The notes below the pieces were generated by a model that was not told the DNA's origin, made no database searches, and was given only the letters and a program-made list of their open reading frames with translations. The translations under genes were made by a program, and so were the position numbers. A DNA stretch of 64,000 nucleotides from Cephalotus follicularis (Eukaryota > Streptophyta > Magnoliopsida > Oxalidales > Cephalotaceae), in contig BDDD01000562.1 of the NCBI GenBank assembly GCA_001972305.1, positions 108,837 through 172,836 on the forward strand. The letters run 5' to 3'. This document shows positions 10,433-21,732 of this stretch, piece by piece; position 1 is the stretch's first letter; each line of letters opens with the position of its first letter.

Positions 10433-13400
10433 AGGCATCGGCGCTTTGCATATCTTGCAAATTTCTAATTCTAAGTGCAGTGTTAAGCACTGATGCTTAC
10501 ATTCTAGGCGTCGGCGCTTTGCTCTATTTTTCTGCCGATTTATTGATTTTGCTAATGAATGAATGCAAATGATGCAACAAACAACATACTAGCATATCAA
10601 GCAAAAACATACAAGCATATAATCATATTAATCACTCCATTTCACATAAACCTAGTTCCAATATAAATTTCGAGAAGGTTTGTACATCTAAAGGTTTTGT
10701 GAAAATATCCGAGACTTGTTCTTGAGTCGATACGAAGATAAGTTCAATGTCACCTTTTTCTATGAGATATTTTATGAAGTGATATATAATGTCAATATGT
10801 TTGGTTCTAGAGTGGTGTACGGGATTTTTTCCTAGACAAATTGCGCTACTGTTGTCACACCTAATTGACACTTTTTCAAAGTTAAAACCATAATCAGGGA
10901 ATTGTTGTTTCATCCACATTATTTGAGCACAGCAACTACCAGCGGCAATATACTCAGCCTCGGTAGTAGAAAGTGCTACCGAGTTTTATTTCTTACTAAA
11001 CCAAGAGGTGAGCATATTACCTAAGAATTGGCATGTGCCACTAGTGCTTTTTCTATCGAGTTTATAACCTCCGAAATCGGCATCGGAGTAAGTGTGCAAG
11101 TCAAATGAAGAATTTCTAGGGTACCAAAGACCTAATAAGGGTGTATAAGCTAGATATTTGAAAATTCTCTTTATAGCATGTAAGTGGGATTCTCTAGGTG
11201 ATGCTTGAAACCTAGCACACAAACATACGCTAAACAAAATATTCGACCTACTAGCCGTTAAATAAAGCTATGATCCTATCGTACTTCTATATAGTTTTGG
11301 TCGATAGGTTTACCTTGTATGTCTTTGTCTAACCTCGTTGTTGTGCTCATCGGGGTTTTACTCCTCTTTGCGTTCTCCATCCCAAATCTTTTGAGTAAGT
11401 CTTTGACATACTTTGATTGGTTGATGAATATCCCATCCTTTATTTGTTTAACTTGAAGTCCTAGGAAGTAGTTGAGCTCTCCCATCATGCTCATTTCAAA
11501 TTCGTCCTGCATAATCTTAGCAAAACTCTTGCACAAATTTTCATTAGTAGATCCAAAAATGATATCATCAACATAAATTTGGACAATTAAAAGTTCTTTA
11601 TTAAAAGTTTTCGTAAACAGAGTAATATCTATTGTACCTTTTTTAAAACTATTTTCAAGTAAATAACCACTTAATTTTTCATACCAAACTCTAAGAGCTT
11701 GTTTCAAACCATATAAAGCTTTAGAAAGTTTAAAGACATGATTTGGAAAATGTGGATCTTTAAAACCGGGAGGTTGTTCCACATAAACTTCCTCCTTTAT
11801 TACACCATTTAAAAAGGCATTTTCAACGTCCATTTGAAAAAGAGTGAAATCCTTAAAAGTTGCATATGCAAGTAACATACGTATGGACTCTAGTCTAGCT
11901 ACGGGAGCATACAATTCATCAAAGTCAATTCCCTCTTCTTGGGAATATCCCTTAGCAACTAGCCTAGCTTTGTTTCTAATTACTATTTCTTGATCATCTA
12001 CTTTATTGCGAAAAACTCATTCAGTACCAATTATGTTTTGGTCATTTGGCCTAGGTACTAGGTTCCATACGTTATTTCGCTCAATTTGATTAAGTTCCTC
12101 TTGCAATGAATTAATCCAATTTTCGTCTCTTTCTGCTTCTGCTATATTCCTAGGTTCTATTTGAGATGAAAAGGAAATATAGTTATGATTTAAACTAGAC
12201 CTAGTAGTTACTCCTAATCTAGGATTACCTAAGATAGCTTCGTGGGGGTGACCTCTTACTACCTTCAAGGTGTTGTTGTGTAAAGCTTCTTGATAGCTTT
12301 GAGAGGATTCTTCATTTATAGATTCCTCATTCTTGCTATCATCTATATTTAGTTCATCAATTTTATTTTCTATAAAAACTAAAGAATCAACATTAATAAC
12401 TTCCTTTGGAGGTTTCGGGTTAGTTTCATCAGATATCACATGCATAGATTCCTCAACTAGGAAGGTTCTTTTATTAAAACATCTAAATGCTCTACTAGAG
12501 GTTGAGTATCCAAGAAAAATACCTTCGTCGACTTTGGAGTCGAACTTGCCGAGATGGTCCTTCCCATTGTTGTGGATGAAGCATTTGCATCCGAATGCAT
12601 GAAAGTAACCAATGTTAGGCTTTCTCCCCCTCCATAATTCAAATGGAGTCTTTTTAGAATTGGCATTATAGATATATGATTCAAAATATAACACGAAGTA
12701 TTTATAAGTTCTGCCCAAAAATATTTTGACAAATTATTTTCATTTAAAAGGGTTCCACACATTTCTTGTACAGTTCTATTTTTTCTTTCAACAACCCCAT
12801 TTTGTTGAGGTGTTCTAGAAGTAGAGAACTCATGTGTATAGCCGTTTTCATTACAAAAGTTTTCAAAGAGATGACTTTCGAATTCCTTTCCATGATCACT
12901 TCTAATTTTAAAAATAGAAGTGTATTTTTCTTTTTGAACAATTTTACAAAACGTTGAAAACTCTTTAAAAGCTTCACTCTTATGGGCAAGAAAAATAGTC
13001 CATGTATATCTAGAATAGTCATCAACGATAACCATGCCATAAGATTTACCACATAGACTCCTAATATCAATAGGACCAAAATGGTCGATATGCAATAGTT
13101 GTAATGGCCTAGTAGTGGAGACTATGTCTTTGTTCTTAAAGGATGCCCTAGTTTGCTTTCCATATTGACAAGCGTCACATACTTTATCTTTTTTTAAGCT
13201 AATTTTGGGAAGTCCTTTAACTAGTTCATTATTTAAGAGTTTTGTAATGTTTGACATTTCTACATGACCTAATCTCCTATGCCATAGCCAACTGTCTTCA
13301 TTTATGGAAACTAAACATTTAACGTTTTGCAAGTCATTTAAATCTACAACATATACATTTCCATGTCTATATCCTATGAACATAGTATGATTATTGTTGA

Positions 13401-13496
13401 TGTCTATTACTTTACAAGCGTCTTTTTCAAAAGTGACTCTACAATCCTTGTCACATAATTGACTTATGATCAAGAGTTTGTGTTTGAGTCTATCCA
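10433..13496 (-). mobile_element. C pol: integrase, reverse transcriptase, RNase H
   Basis: Reading minus from 13496, the GAG-pre-integrase/HHCC zinc region comes first (WHRRLGHVEMSN, then VCDACQYGKQ). The integrase core follows with HIDHFGPIDI, IVDDYSRYTW, RSDHGKEFES and PQQNGVVERKN. The linker has FGCKCFIHN and FLGYSTSSRAFR. The RT has [36 protein letters not shown] and the catalytic YVDDIIFGS. RNase H ends FILELGLCEME (10632). At 13496 the copia sequence stops at the LTR of X. It is a fossil with several breaks. The domain order INT before RT makes this Ty1/copia. Confidence 0.92.
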
Positions 13497-14861
13497 TGTA
13501 ACGTCCCCGATCCGAGTTCACTTTATACTCAAAGCTAGCCTCGAGGATTGGTTGCGTTACGTGTGGTGAAACCTTTAACCTTTTAAACGATATTGCTTAT
13601 ATCGTATTCAATAAACTCATAACTTCAAAATATACTTACAACTATCATTAATCATCTTTATCGTAAATTTCACAGGATACCTTTACAGTCTTTAACACCA
13701 GCTTTTTGAATTATCATACTTCTCACTTAAAACCATTAAACACAATGACGATCATATCTAACAGCGATGTATATAACAGCGGAAACATCTCATCATACTT
13801 GATAACTTGATATCTTCAAATATCCTTATTTCTTATAGATTCTCATACTCGTAACAATTTACAACAAAATTATAAACCTCAAATATATTCTATAACTTTC
13901 GGCACCAACTTCTAAACAATAACATATTATGAGAACGTAGCAATTATAACGTTCATTTCTATACATTTATATCTACACGTCATTTGTCATAATACCTTAC
14001 ACAGCGGAAAACATAAACTTGTTACGTCAAAAGCAGTTGATATAAAACTATACTTTCTTTCCAAAACTTCCTTTACGAACTTTCTCTAAAACTTGCATTC
14101 CCACCTTCGATCATCTCCTGGAAAACATTTTATTTGGAAACAAAAACATTGCAAGGAATGAGCTCAAATAGCCCAGTAAGAATCATAGTTATAAAAACAT
14201 TTTTCGAAATTCCCTTTCTGAAAATATCGGCATATAATATAGCCATACTTTTGAAAAACATTTCGAAAATCCTTTTGAAAACTGTCACACCCCGCTTCCA
14301 TAACACAACATTTAGGTCATGGCAATCAACATATATTCAGCTTATTGCAAAATACAAATAAATTAAAACCTTTCAAAACATAATATCTTGCGGAAGCATA
14401 AGAATCATAAGCTGAAACCACACATATTATGCATCCCATACTACATAATACTAGCATTTATCACCTTATAACCATTGTCAATTGCCCTCAAATGGAGCGT
14501 GATCAATATTCAATATAAAATACATCATTCACTGATTACAATAATTCATTATCTATAAATACAATACATAAAAGAGGACAACTCAGTCTTCTCTTCAAAT
14601 CTCCAAGTGTACGCAATAACAACATCCACCGCATCAATCTGAAACAGTAGGGGGTTAGCCTTTGTCCTCACTCGGCTAAGTAGAGAAAATATAAATAAAA
14701 TTCGTGGACAATGATAATAAATGTTATGTAATGAACGCATTCGTGATGCGATACTATATATATACAATACGTATGTGTATGTGTATATCAATCAATAATT
14801 GAGCAACCATGCCAAGTGGCTACAACCATGCAACCCATCAAGTTACAATGGACCAATCAAT

Positions 14862-15425
14862 CCAGTCAGTCATGTCACATCGGACAACCAATCTATCAAT
14901 CATGTCACATAGGACACACAATCTATCAATCTTGTCATATCGGACCAATCAACCAATCCGAGTCCGATATCTACCACCCAAAGGTTGGTAGTATCTCATA
15001 TCGATGCTAACCAGCACGTAGGCGGGAAAAGCTCGATCAAACAATTGATGCTAATCGGCAGATAGGCGGGGGAAAGCTCAATCAACCAATCAAACAAACA
15101 CGTCCAAAGGACCAACCCCTACGAAGCGACGCTAACCGTCCCATACCAGAAAAGCTCATGGCTATCTGGCCCCAAGCTAGGAAAGCTCGCCCCATGTCGA
15201 TACTAACCGTCCAAGGCTAGGAAAGCTCACAGGCTAACCCGCACATGGCTGGGAATAGCTCGACCATCCGTCAAAGATGCTAACCGACCCCGAGCTAGGA
15301 AAGCACACAGTTAACCGTCTCGTGGTGCTAGGAAAGCTCAAACAATCCAATGATGCTAACCGGCCCTGAGCTAGGAAAGCGCGTAGCTAACCTTCCCGTG
15401 GTGCTAGGAAAGCTCAACAACCAAT
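14862..15425. repeat. Short tandem arrays in S1
   Basis: At 14862-14960 a unit of about 29 bp resembling tcatgtcacatcggacaacc repeats about three times. From about 15005 to 15425 a looser unit (gctaaccg...gctaggaaagctc) repeats roughly every 30-45 bp, at least eight times, with variation. No coding meaning is seen. Confidence 0.8.
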
Positions 15426-15807
15426 CAATCCAGTCAATTATGTTTCAAGTAGTCTATATTTTCATAAACGCTTGAAATCATATCTATACATATAGATGTA
15501 TAAAAAGAAGTCCTTTCAAAACAGTCATCAAGTAATTTATGTAAAATAAAGTGCTTGCCAAACATATTTATTCAAAATATGTATAATCCTTTGAAACCTC
15601 GTTTCAATCTTTGAAATACAACATTTCATACAAAATATTGGTTATAACAAAACCATAATCCCATTGTCTAAAATGATAAACACTTTAGCAATTATATACA
15701 TTTCAATCCATAACAATATGCAATGCAAACATATGCTCAAAATGCAAACGGGTTCTATTCGCGTCAACATGTACCATATAGGCATTAATGTTCAAACCAG
15801 TGACTTA

Positions 15808-16015
15808 AGTGTCGCTGTCATCGCTTATTCCCTCGGCATCGACGCTTTGAGGTAGGAACCTCATGCGTCAACACTATATGTGTCCATTCTCACACAGAAC
15901 GAATCATGGCGTCGACGTTTTCTCTAAGCGTCGACGTCTATCGCAGAAACATAGCTCATTCTCCGTATAACAGTCGATAGCGTCGACGCTTCTTTCCTAA
16001 GCGTCGACGGTTAAG
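15808..16015. repeat. GTCGAC-core palindromes in S1
   Basis: Copies include GGCGTCGACG near 15908, AAGCGTCGACGTC near 15925, AGCGTCGACGCT at 15979-15990 and AAGCGTCGACGG near 15999. This is the same motif class as in G1, X and C, but in a different LTR family. Confidence 0.85.
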
Positions 16016-17397
16016 CGAACCAAAACATGGTTCCTTCAACATGTCTCAAGACCAATGGAATTCAAAGCATACAACACATGCAATCCGACTCACAATCATT
16101 GTAAAACACGATATGCATGACAGGTTAACTATTCCTAGCAACCCTAACAGAGTCACACAATTCACAATCCATGCATTTCATCAAATGAACACTCATGACA
16201 ATTGAACTCAAATATGCATGTATAAATCCCCTACAACTACCCCTACCTGGAATTCCAAGTTAGGAATCGCAGTAGCAACAGCACAGTCGAGCCGCAGGTT
16301 CAATTGCCGAACCTTTCCAATTACCGTTGAACAGAATCTGGTTCTTGCCAATCGATCAAGTCCTCACTGCCAAATCCAATTGCCACTCACACACTGCACA
16401 TACAACACATTTCCGTTACACTCGACACACAAAACATTGTCGTCGCCGAAATGCCGGCCGGAATCCGGCCGACTCACCCAACTTGTGCAACACCCATAAA
16501 CGGGTTTCACATTGAACGATCTACTCAAAACCGGTCGAGACTCGCAGTGAATCGGCACCAAACAGCGCACCTTAGCCGGTAGCGAGTTACGACTCACTGA
16601 GTCAACTCGCCGGACCTCAACAGGTCCGATCGCCACCCAAAAACGCCACACATTCACTAGTTATACACATCCCTGCCAGTGACTCGGCAAGACTCGGCAC
16701 CAAAAGCGCGGTCTCAGGCGACCGTGAGTCGACTCGCTGAGTCGACTCGGTCCACTGATTCCGACAGAACCACGCCTCAACGGTGGTCAAAATGGATAGA
16801 GCGGGCCTTCTAGATGAAAACCCCCTCCATCTGTGACGCTAACGGCGCCGGGTAACGCTCGGCAAAGGCGCTCACAGTGGCAGGGAGAAGAAGAAAAAGA
16901 AGAGAAAAGAGAAGAAAGGGGAAGAGGTTACCGGTCGGTGGCGTGCCTAGGTTGACCACCGTGCTCTCCCAGTCCGGTAGCTTGCTCTAGCGTCCTCTCT
17001 CCTTCTCTCTCCCGAGTTCTCTCCCACTCTCTCTCATTCTCTCTCTCGCGCGGGCGCTGCGCGCTATGCGCCCGTGTCTTCCCTCTTTTACTTTCTTAAT
17101 TGCTTCCTCCCTTTTCTTTATGGTATTTTACCGGCAAATATTAAGGTCCGAGTCTCGTTTCTTCCGGGAATTGCGACATAAATTATCCGAACAGCCACCA
17201 AAATAATCGAAATAATATTTTGAACATTGGGCTTTACTGTCGCGCATTAAAAATAGGTTTTATTTATCATTTTTGGGCAACATAATTATAGCTTCAAAGC
17301 GTAATGCCTTTTTATTACTCCAGGCCTCTATCAATTTTATCACGACTGTACACGCACCAATTTCATAATAATTATTTATGAAATTCGGGGCATTACA

Positions 17398-17690
17398 AAA
17401 ACATTTTGAAAATCCTTTTGAAAACATTTCGAAAATCCTTTTTTTTTTTTTTGAAAACATTTTGAAAATCCTTTTTGAAAACATTTTGAAAATACCTTTG
17501 AAAAACATTTTGAAAATCCTTTTCAAAACATTTCGAAAATCCTTTTGAAAAACATCATAAAAATCCTTTTTGCAAACATTTGAAAAATCCTTTTGAAAAC
17601 ATTTCGAAAATCCTTTTGAAAAACATCGTAAAAATCCTTTTTGAAAACATTTCAAAAATCTTTTTCTTTTCAAAATCACATTCTTTTCTG
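17398..17690. repeat. Minisatellite, unit about 23 bp, in the X 3' LTR
   Basis: The unit is close to AAAACATTTTGAAAATCCTT with about three more bases, repeated about 12 times. It is translated as an artificial F-S-K-C-F-Q-K-D repeat on the minus strand. The matching array in the other X LTR is at about 56375-56690 and differs in copy order, as expected for a fast-changing minisatellite. Confidence 0.85.
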
Positions 17691-18548
17691 TTCATATCTC
17701 ATGAAATAGAACATTTCGTAAATAACTGAAGGGTCATAAAAACATAAAAACAGACCCAATTGAACCAGTCACCGGGGCATTATGCACTTCCCCGATCACC
17801 AACTTACATCACATGCATGTCCGGGAGCACTCTCCGCTCATAACATTAATCTTTTACTAGATTAATCCTCCCTGGATCGTAATCCAGTAGTTGTTCATCT
17901 CAGTTCGTTGCATTTTCTCATTTTGTAAAAACAATTCTTAATACTTCGAGTGATCAGCTCAAAGCATTAATAAAACAATTTTGTAAAGAATTTAAAAACA
18001 TTTTGAAAACAATTTTTGTAAAACATTTGAAAAATTGATTTTAAAACATTTTTGTAAAATATTTTGAAAACATTTGTAAAACTGAATTTAAAACATTTTT
18101 GTAAAATAATAATAACTATAATTTTCTAGAAAATACTTTCAAATAAGTAGTATAAAATACTTTGGCAAAAATATAGAATTTTCGTAAAATACTTTGGTAT
18201 AAAAATAGCATTTTTCCTTACCACCATAAAATACTTTGGAAAGGTGATTAGGAATCCTTACCTTGCTTTATTCTCCTTCTTTCCTCCTTTATACCAATCT
18301 CAGCAGAACTCTCCTTTTCTATACTAAAATTCCCCTACTTTTTCTCTTCTCCTCTCTTTTCTCTCCTTCTTTCTCTCCCTTTCTTCCTCTCTTCTTCTTT
18401 CTCTCCCATCTGCCTCTTCTCTCTTTCCCCCCGTGCTGAGCAATGAAGCCGAATGGGGTATTTGTAGAAAGTCTTCAGCCGCCTTCGTTTTGTCATTTTC
18501 TGACACGTGTCTTCTTCTTTCGTCCGTTGCTTGACACACGTCATTTTT

Positions 18549-18835
18549 CTTAAAGCGTCAGAGGTTAAGCGCTAAGCATCGCCGCTTAAGCCCAAAAGTG
18601 CTGCCGCTTTGCCCTCTAAGTGCTACCTGTTGACACGTACAAAGGAAATTTAACGCTTGAAAGCATTGCCGCTTTCTCCATTACACTATAACAAACTGTC
18701 GACGCTTTAACTCACAAATTCGGAGTCCACAACACGAAGCCAAACTGTCGACACCTTGAATTGGACTGTCGACGCTTTATGGCATTTTACCAAACTGTCG
18801 ACATTTTAAAATAGGCAGTTGACGCTTTCAACATT
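18549..18835. repeat. Palindrome variants in the X 3' LTR
   Basis: Several copies of AACTGTCGACGCTTT and variants lie at about 18695-18830. Before them are half-site forms such as agcatcgccgctt and aagtgctgccgcttt (18550-18690). The left arm (CTGTCGAC) resembles the E3/S2 motif and the right arm (GTCGACGCTT) resembles the G1/C motif. The sister cluster is at 57560-57862. Confidence 0.82.
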
Positions 18836-18963
18836 CCAAGACGCGCAAACATGCTTACGGCACACAGTACAACCCTTAAAATAACTGTATATCTACCGTA
18901 TATCCATAAATAATGACTTCAAAATGTTCCAGTAAAAAACAAATAACCAATTTCGATTTTCTT

Positions 18964-19060
18964 CCGGGGGCGCTGCCCCCGAGCCCCTGCCCGCTGTCCG
19001 GGTAGCGGGACCCGCCGTCCGCTCACCGGGGAGCGGAACCCCCGAACTCTTCGAGCGTTA
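18964..19060. other. GC-rich inverted-repeat block in the X 3' LTR
   Basis: The block contains gggggcgctgcccccgagcccctgcccgctgtccgggtagcggg-type self-complementary stretches in an otherwise AT-rich LTR. The sister block is at about 57990-58075. The function is unknown. It could form a hairpin in the transcript near the LTR start. Confidence 0.55.
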
Positions 19061-19159
19061 GGGTCATATTAAGGGTCCCTTGTAGCATTTGCAGATCTCA
19101 ACAACAGAAATCATACTTTCATAAAAAAATATCTCTAATGAAAATTTCTAGTCATTACA

Positions 19160-19404
19160 ATCTACCCTCCTTACAAAAATTTTGTCCTCAAAATTTGTTA
19201 TACCTTATACTCAAAACTACGAGGGTATTCATGTCTCCAATATCCAAGTGGCTTCATGATTTCTCCATAAAACCTTTATTAACAGAATGATCTTAGTTCG
19301 CGACACTTCTTTATAATCCAATACTTTCACCGGTTGTTCGTTGTATGACAACTTCTCATGCACTTATATCGTTTCAGCTCTCATAACAGGGTAGGGGTCG
19401 GCCA
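19160..19404 (-). mobile_element. X end of pol and polypurine tract
   Basis: On the minus strand this holds the tail of a chromovirus integrase, with a recognisable '...ILLIKVLWRNHE-ATW' type phrase. It is followed by 'caaattttgaggacaaaattt' and the purine tract aaggagggtagat (19160-19172) just before the LTR. E2 is inserted at 19404. It is a fossil with several breaks. Confidence 0.75.
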
Positions 19405-21196
19405 TGTGACACCCCGTGTCACTTTTACGAGGTCAATGTGTATGACATGAGCATAGTATTATTTTTTATTGTTATTATTGTTATTATAATAATAATAATA
19501 TTGTTATTAAAAAAATAGGCCTGTCGCGTCTAGAAAGCGCTAGACGCGCCAGACAAATTAACAAAAAAAGGGGGGGCTCGGGCGCATAGCGCCTGAGAAT
19601 GAAGGAAGAAAATAGGGAAGATGCAGAGAGGGATGCAGAGCGCCGAAGAAGACGCTAGGCAAGGCGCCGGAGGCAGGGGGAGACGGCGGATGACGTGACC
19701 ACTGCCAGGTATTCTCCTTCTCCCTCCTTTCTTCTTCTCACTCCTTCCTTCTCTACCTCTCTACCGATACTGCTGGCTCTCCTCCACCGCCGTTTTGATC
19801 GCGAGTTGGGCCAGTCATGTTCTAGAAGGCCACCTCTTTCCATTTTAGTGGTGGTTGAGGCGTGATTCGGCCGTAGGTGACGGTTGAGACAACTGAACGA
19901 GTTGACTCCCTGTCGCCTCTACCGCCACTTTTGGCGGCGATTTCTGGCGAGTCTTGGTCACCAACGCTAGACCGGACCATGTGAAGGCTACTGGTGGCGA
20001 GACCGGAGCAATGGCATCTCGGCTGAAGCTATGGCGCCGCGGCAGCCGCTGATTCTCGGTGAGTCACGGTTGGAGACGCGTAGTACAAGCCTCGTGGACA
20101 CCTTTTTATGAAGTGGCTATATTTGTTGGATGACCGGCAAGTTGACTCAGTGAGTCAAACTCACTGCCGGTGGTGGCTGCCCGTTCCCGGGCGAGTCACA
20201 ATGAATTTCAATAAGTAATGTGTTGACCAGCAATTTTGGGGGATTGTTTGGGGTATCGCCGGAACTTCGGCAAGTTAGCTGAAATCTAGCCGGAGTTTCG
20301 CTTTCGATAAATTATGTTTCTTGTATGTATGTCATAACGATACATGCTATGTTTATGCAGCGTGAAGGATGGTAGAGTTTCAAAACGATGACGAGAACCG
20401 ATGACCTGTTCAAATCTTCGAGGGGTTAGTCCGTGGTAGTAATCGGCATTGATATTGTGAGTAGAACATCTCCTTCCGTTATCTTATTGGATTTTGAAAT
20501 TCGTTGATGATTGATATGTGCATTTATTGCGATGTAAATTGTTCTATTCTGTTTCGTAGAGTGTTTCGTTTCGTAAAATGTTTTGTATCGTATCGTGTTT
20601 GTTTCAGATACTGTATTGAGCATGATATTGTTTTGTTTCGGATACAGTTTTTTTTCCTTCTGTTATGATTCGTAACTGATCTGTTATGATTCGTAACTGT
20701 TCTGTTTTGTTTCGTAACCGTTCTGTTTTGATTCGTATCTGTTTTGATTTATGTTGTTTCGTAACTGTTTTGTTTCATAAACTATTCGTAAACTGTTTTA
20801 TGATTCTATATCTTTACTGAGGTTTGCTCGGCCGCGTTTTTTTTTGTTTTCCATGGGGCAGGTTTTCAGGGACAGCATGGGCAAGTGTGATGAGAGAGTT
20901 ACCCTATGTCAGAGGATCATCTAGGAGTTTGATCTGGTTATGTTTTTAGTAGTCTTATGATCGTGTATAGGCCAGTTATCTAAACAGTATTGTGATTTTT
21001 GGTTTATGATAAAGTTTTCAGATTATGTTTCAGATTCAGTTTATGTCCCATGACTATACATGTTTTCAGATTTTTAGAACCACCACGTATTGATGATGAT
21101 TAAGATTAAGATATTTGATATGTTTTAGTTCAGTTTTGTGTGGCACACCGATCCCGAATCGGGGGTGATCCCTCGATCCCGAACTGGGGGTGTTAC
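19405..21196 (+). mobile_element. E2 left LTR, apparently chimeric
   Basis: Bases 19405 to about 20525 match the start of the LTR at 21733-22861 closely. From about 20530 to 21196 the sequence instead matches, in inverse orientation, the B solo LTR (gttacgaaac minisatellite and the gggggtgttaca end; compare 39532-40290). The LTR thus has the start of family A and the end of family B. It ends TGTTACA at 21196, and no primer site follows. Confidence 0.72.
20525..20800. repeat. GTTTCGTAACTGTTCTGTTTT minisatellite
   Basis: A loose tandem repeat of about 21 bp, consensus GTTTCGTAACTGTTCTGTTTT, with several diverged units. The reverse complement is found at 39935-40290 in the B solo LTR, which links the two LTRs. 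Confidence 0.8.
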
Positions 21197-21732
21197 AGTG
21201 GGCAACACGAGATACACTCATGTTGGGATAATATCGGTGAGAGTAATACGTGAAGAGCCTACTGATATCTTAAAGTAGACTGAAGAGTTCTTATTTAGAT
21301 GTCGCATGAACATGAAGTTTCAGCTGGATGAAAAAGTGTTCCTACGAGCATCACGGTATAAGAGTGATTAAGTTTGGGAGCCACAAAGGGCTCAGTTCCA
21401 ACGACATGTATCTATCACCACTTTCACGTATAAGTAATAAAGTTGGTTTGGTTGTTAGTACACTCATGTTTAACCTTAAGGCTAAAGGTTCAAACCTTGA
21501 GGAAGTACTTTGAACATTGAGTAGATTTGTTAATTGTGGAATGGTCGGAATTGAAATGTGAGAAGGTATCAGTTCAGATCCATGACAGACAAGGTCAGGT
21601 TTCCTTAGAGAGATCTTGTGGTAGAGATACCTCTTAAGGGAGTATGGATGAAATGAGCAAACATGTATTCATATTTCTTCATCATGTGAAGCGAGTAAAT
21701 GTTGAGGACAAAATTTCTTAAGGGGGGGAGAT
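21197..21732 (+). mobile_element. E2 interior remnant with polypurine tract
   Basis: This 536-bp stretch has faint traces of the chromovirus integrase tail (MKFQLDEKVFLRAS, compare F-GDKVFLK-S, then a degenerate stretch). It ends in gaggacaaaatttct and the purine tract agggggggagat (21721-21732) before the next LTR. It is much too short for a full interior and is heavily broken. Confidence 0.7.

Larger units (their letters stand above)
14283..17397 (-). mobile_element. S1: solo LTR (3115 bp) inside X
   Basis: It is bounded by a perfect TSD, aaaac at 14278-14282 and 17398-17402. The ends are TGTCACACCCCG... and ...CGGGGCATTACA. By comparison with the G1 LTR it is minus-oriented (TGTAATGCCCCG... 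to ...CGGGGTGTGACA). There is no interior, primer site or polypurine tract, so it is a solo LTR of a chromovirus-type element. It holds two small tandem arrays (14862-15425) and palindromes at about 15808-16015. It ends in a GC-rich, TC-rich block (16800-17070). Confidence 0.88.
13497..19159 (-). mobile_element. X 3' LTR, interrupted by S1
   Basis: The LTR portions are 13497-14282 and 17398-19159. It matches the other X LTR (37083-37195 and 56023-58186), including a minisatellite, an AAACATTTTTGTAAAA repeat stretch (about 17990-18120), a pyrimidine-rich block (18260-18430) and palindrome variants (18549-18835). The low-coordinate 115 bp are repeated at 37083-37195. On the minus strand the LTR starts TGTAATGACTAG at 19159, beside a purine tract at 19160-19172. 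Open frames inside are repeat-coded or chance. Confidence 0.88.

Noticed and set aside
14862-15425. Possible CRISPR-like array of short repeats
   Set aside because: The units are imperfect and not separated by equal-length unique spacers. The array lies inside a plant solo LTR, and no cas genes are possible here.
17260-17679. Minus-strand open frame with a repeated F-S-K-C-F-Q-K-D pattern (also 56258-56543)
   Set aside because: It is the translation of the about 23-bp LTR minisatellite. Unit length and content explain the pattern, and the frame is not kept between the two LTR copies.
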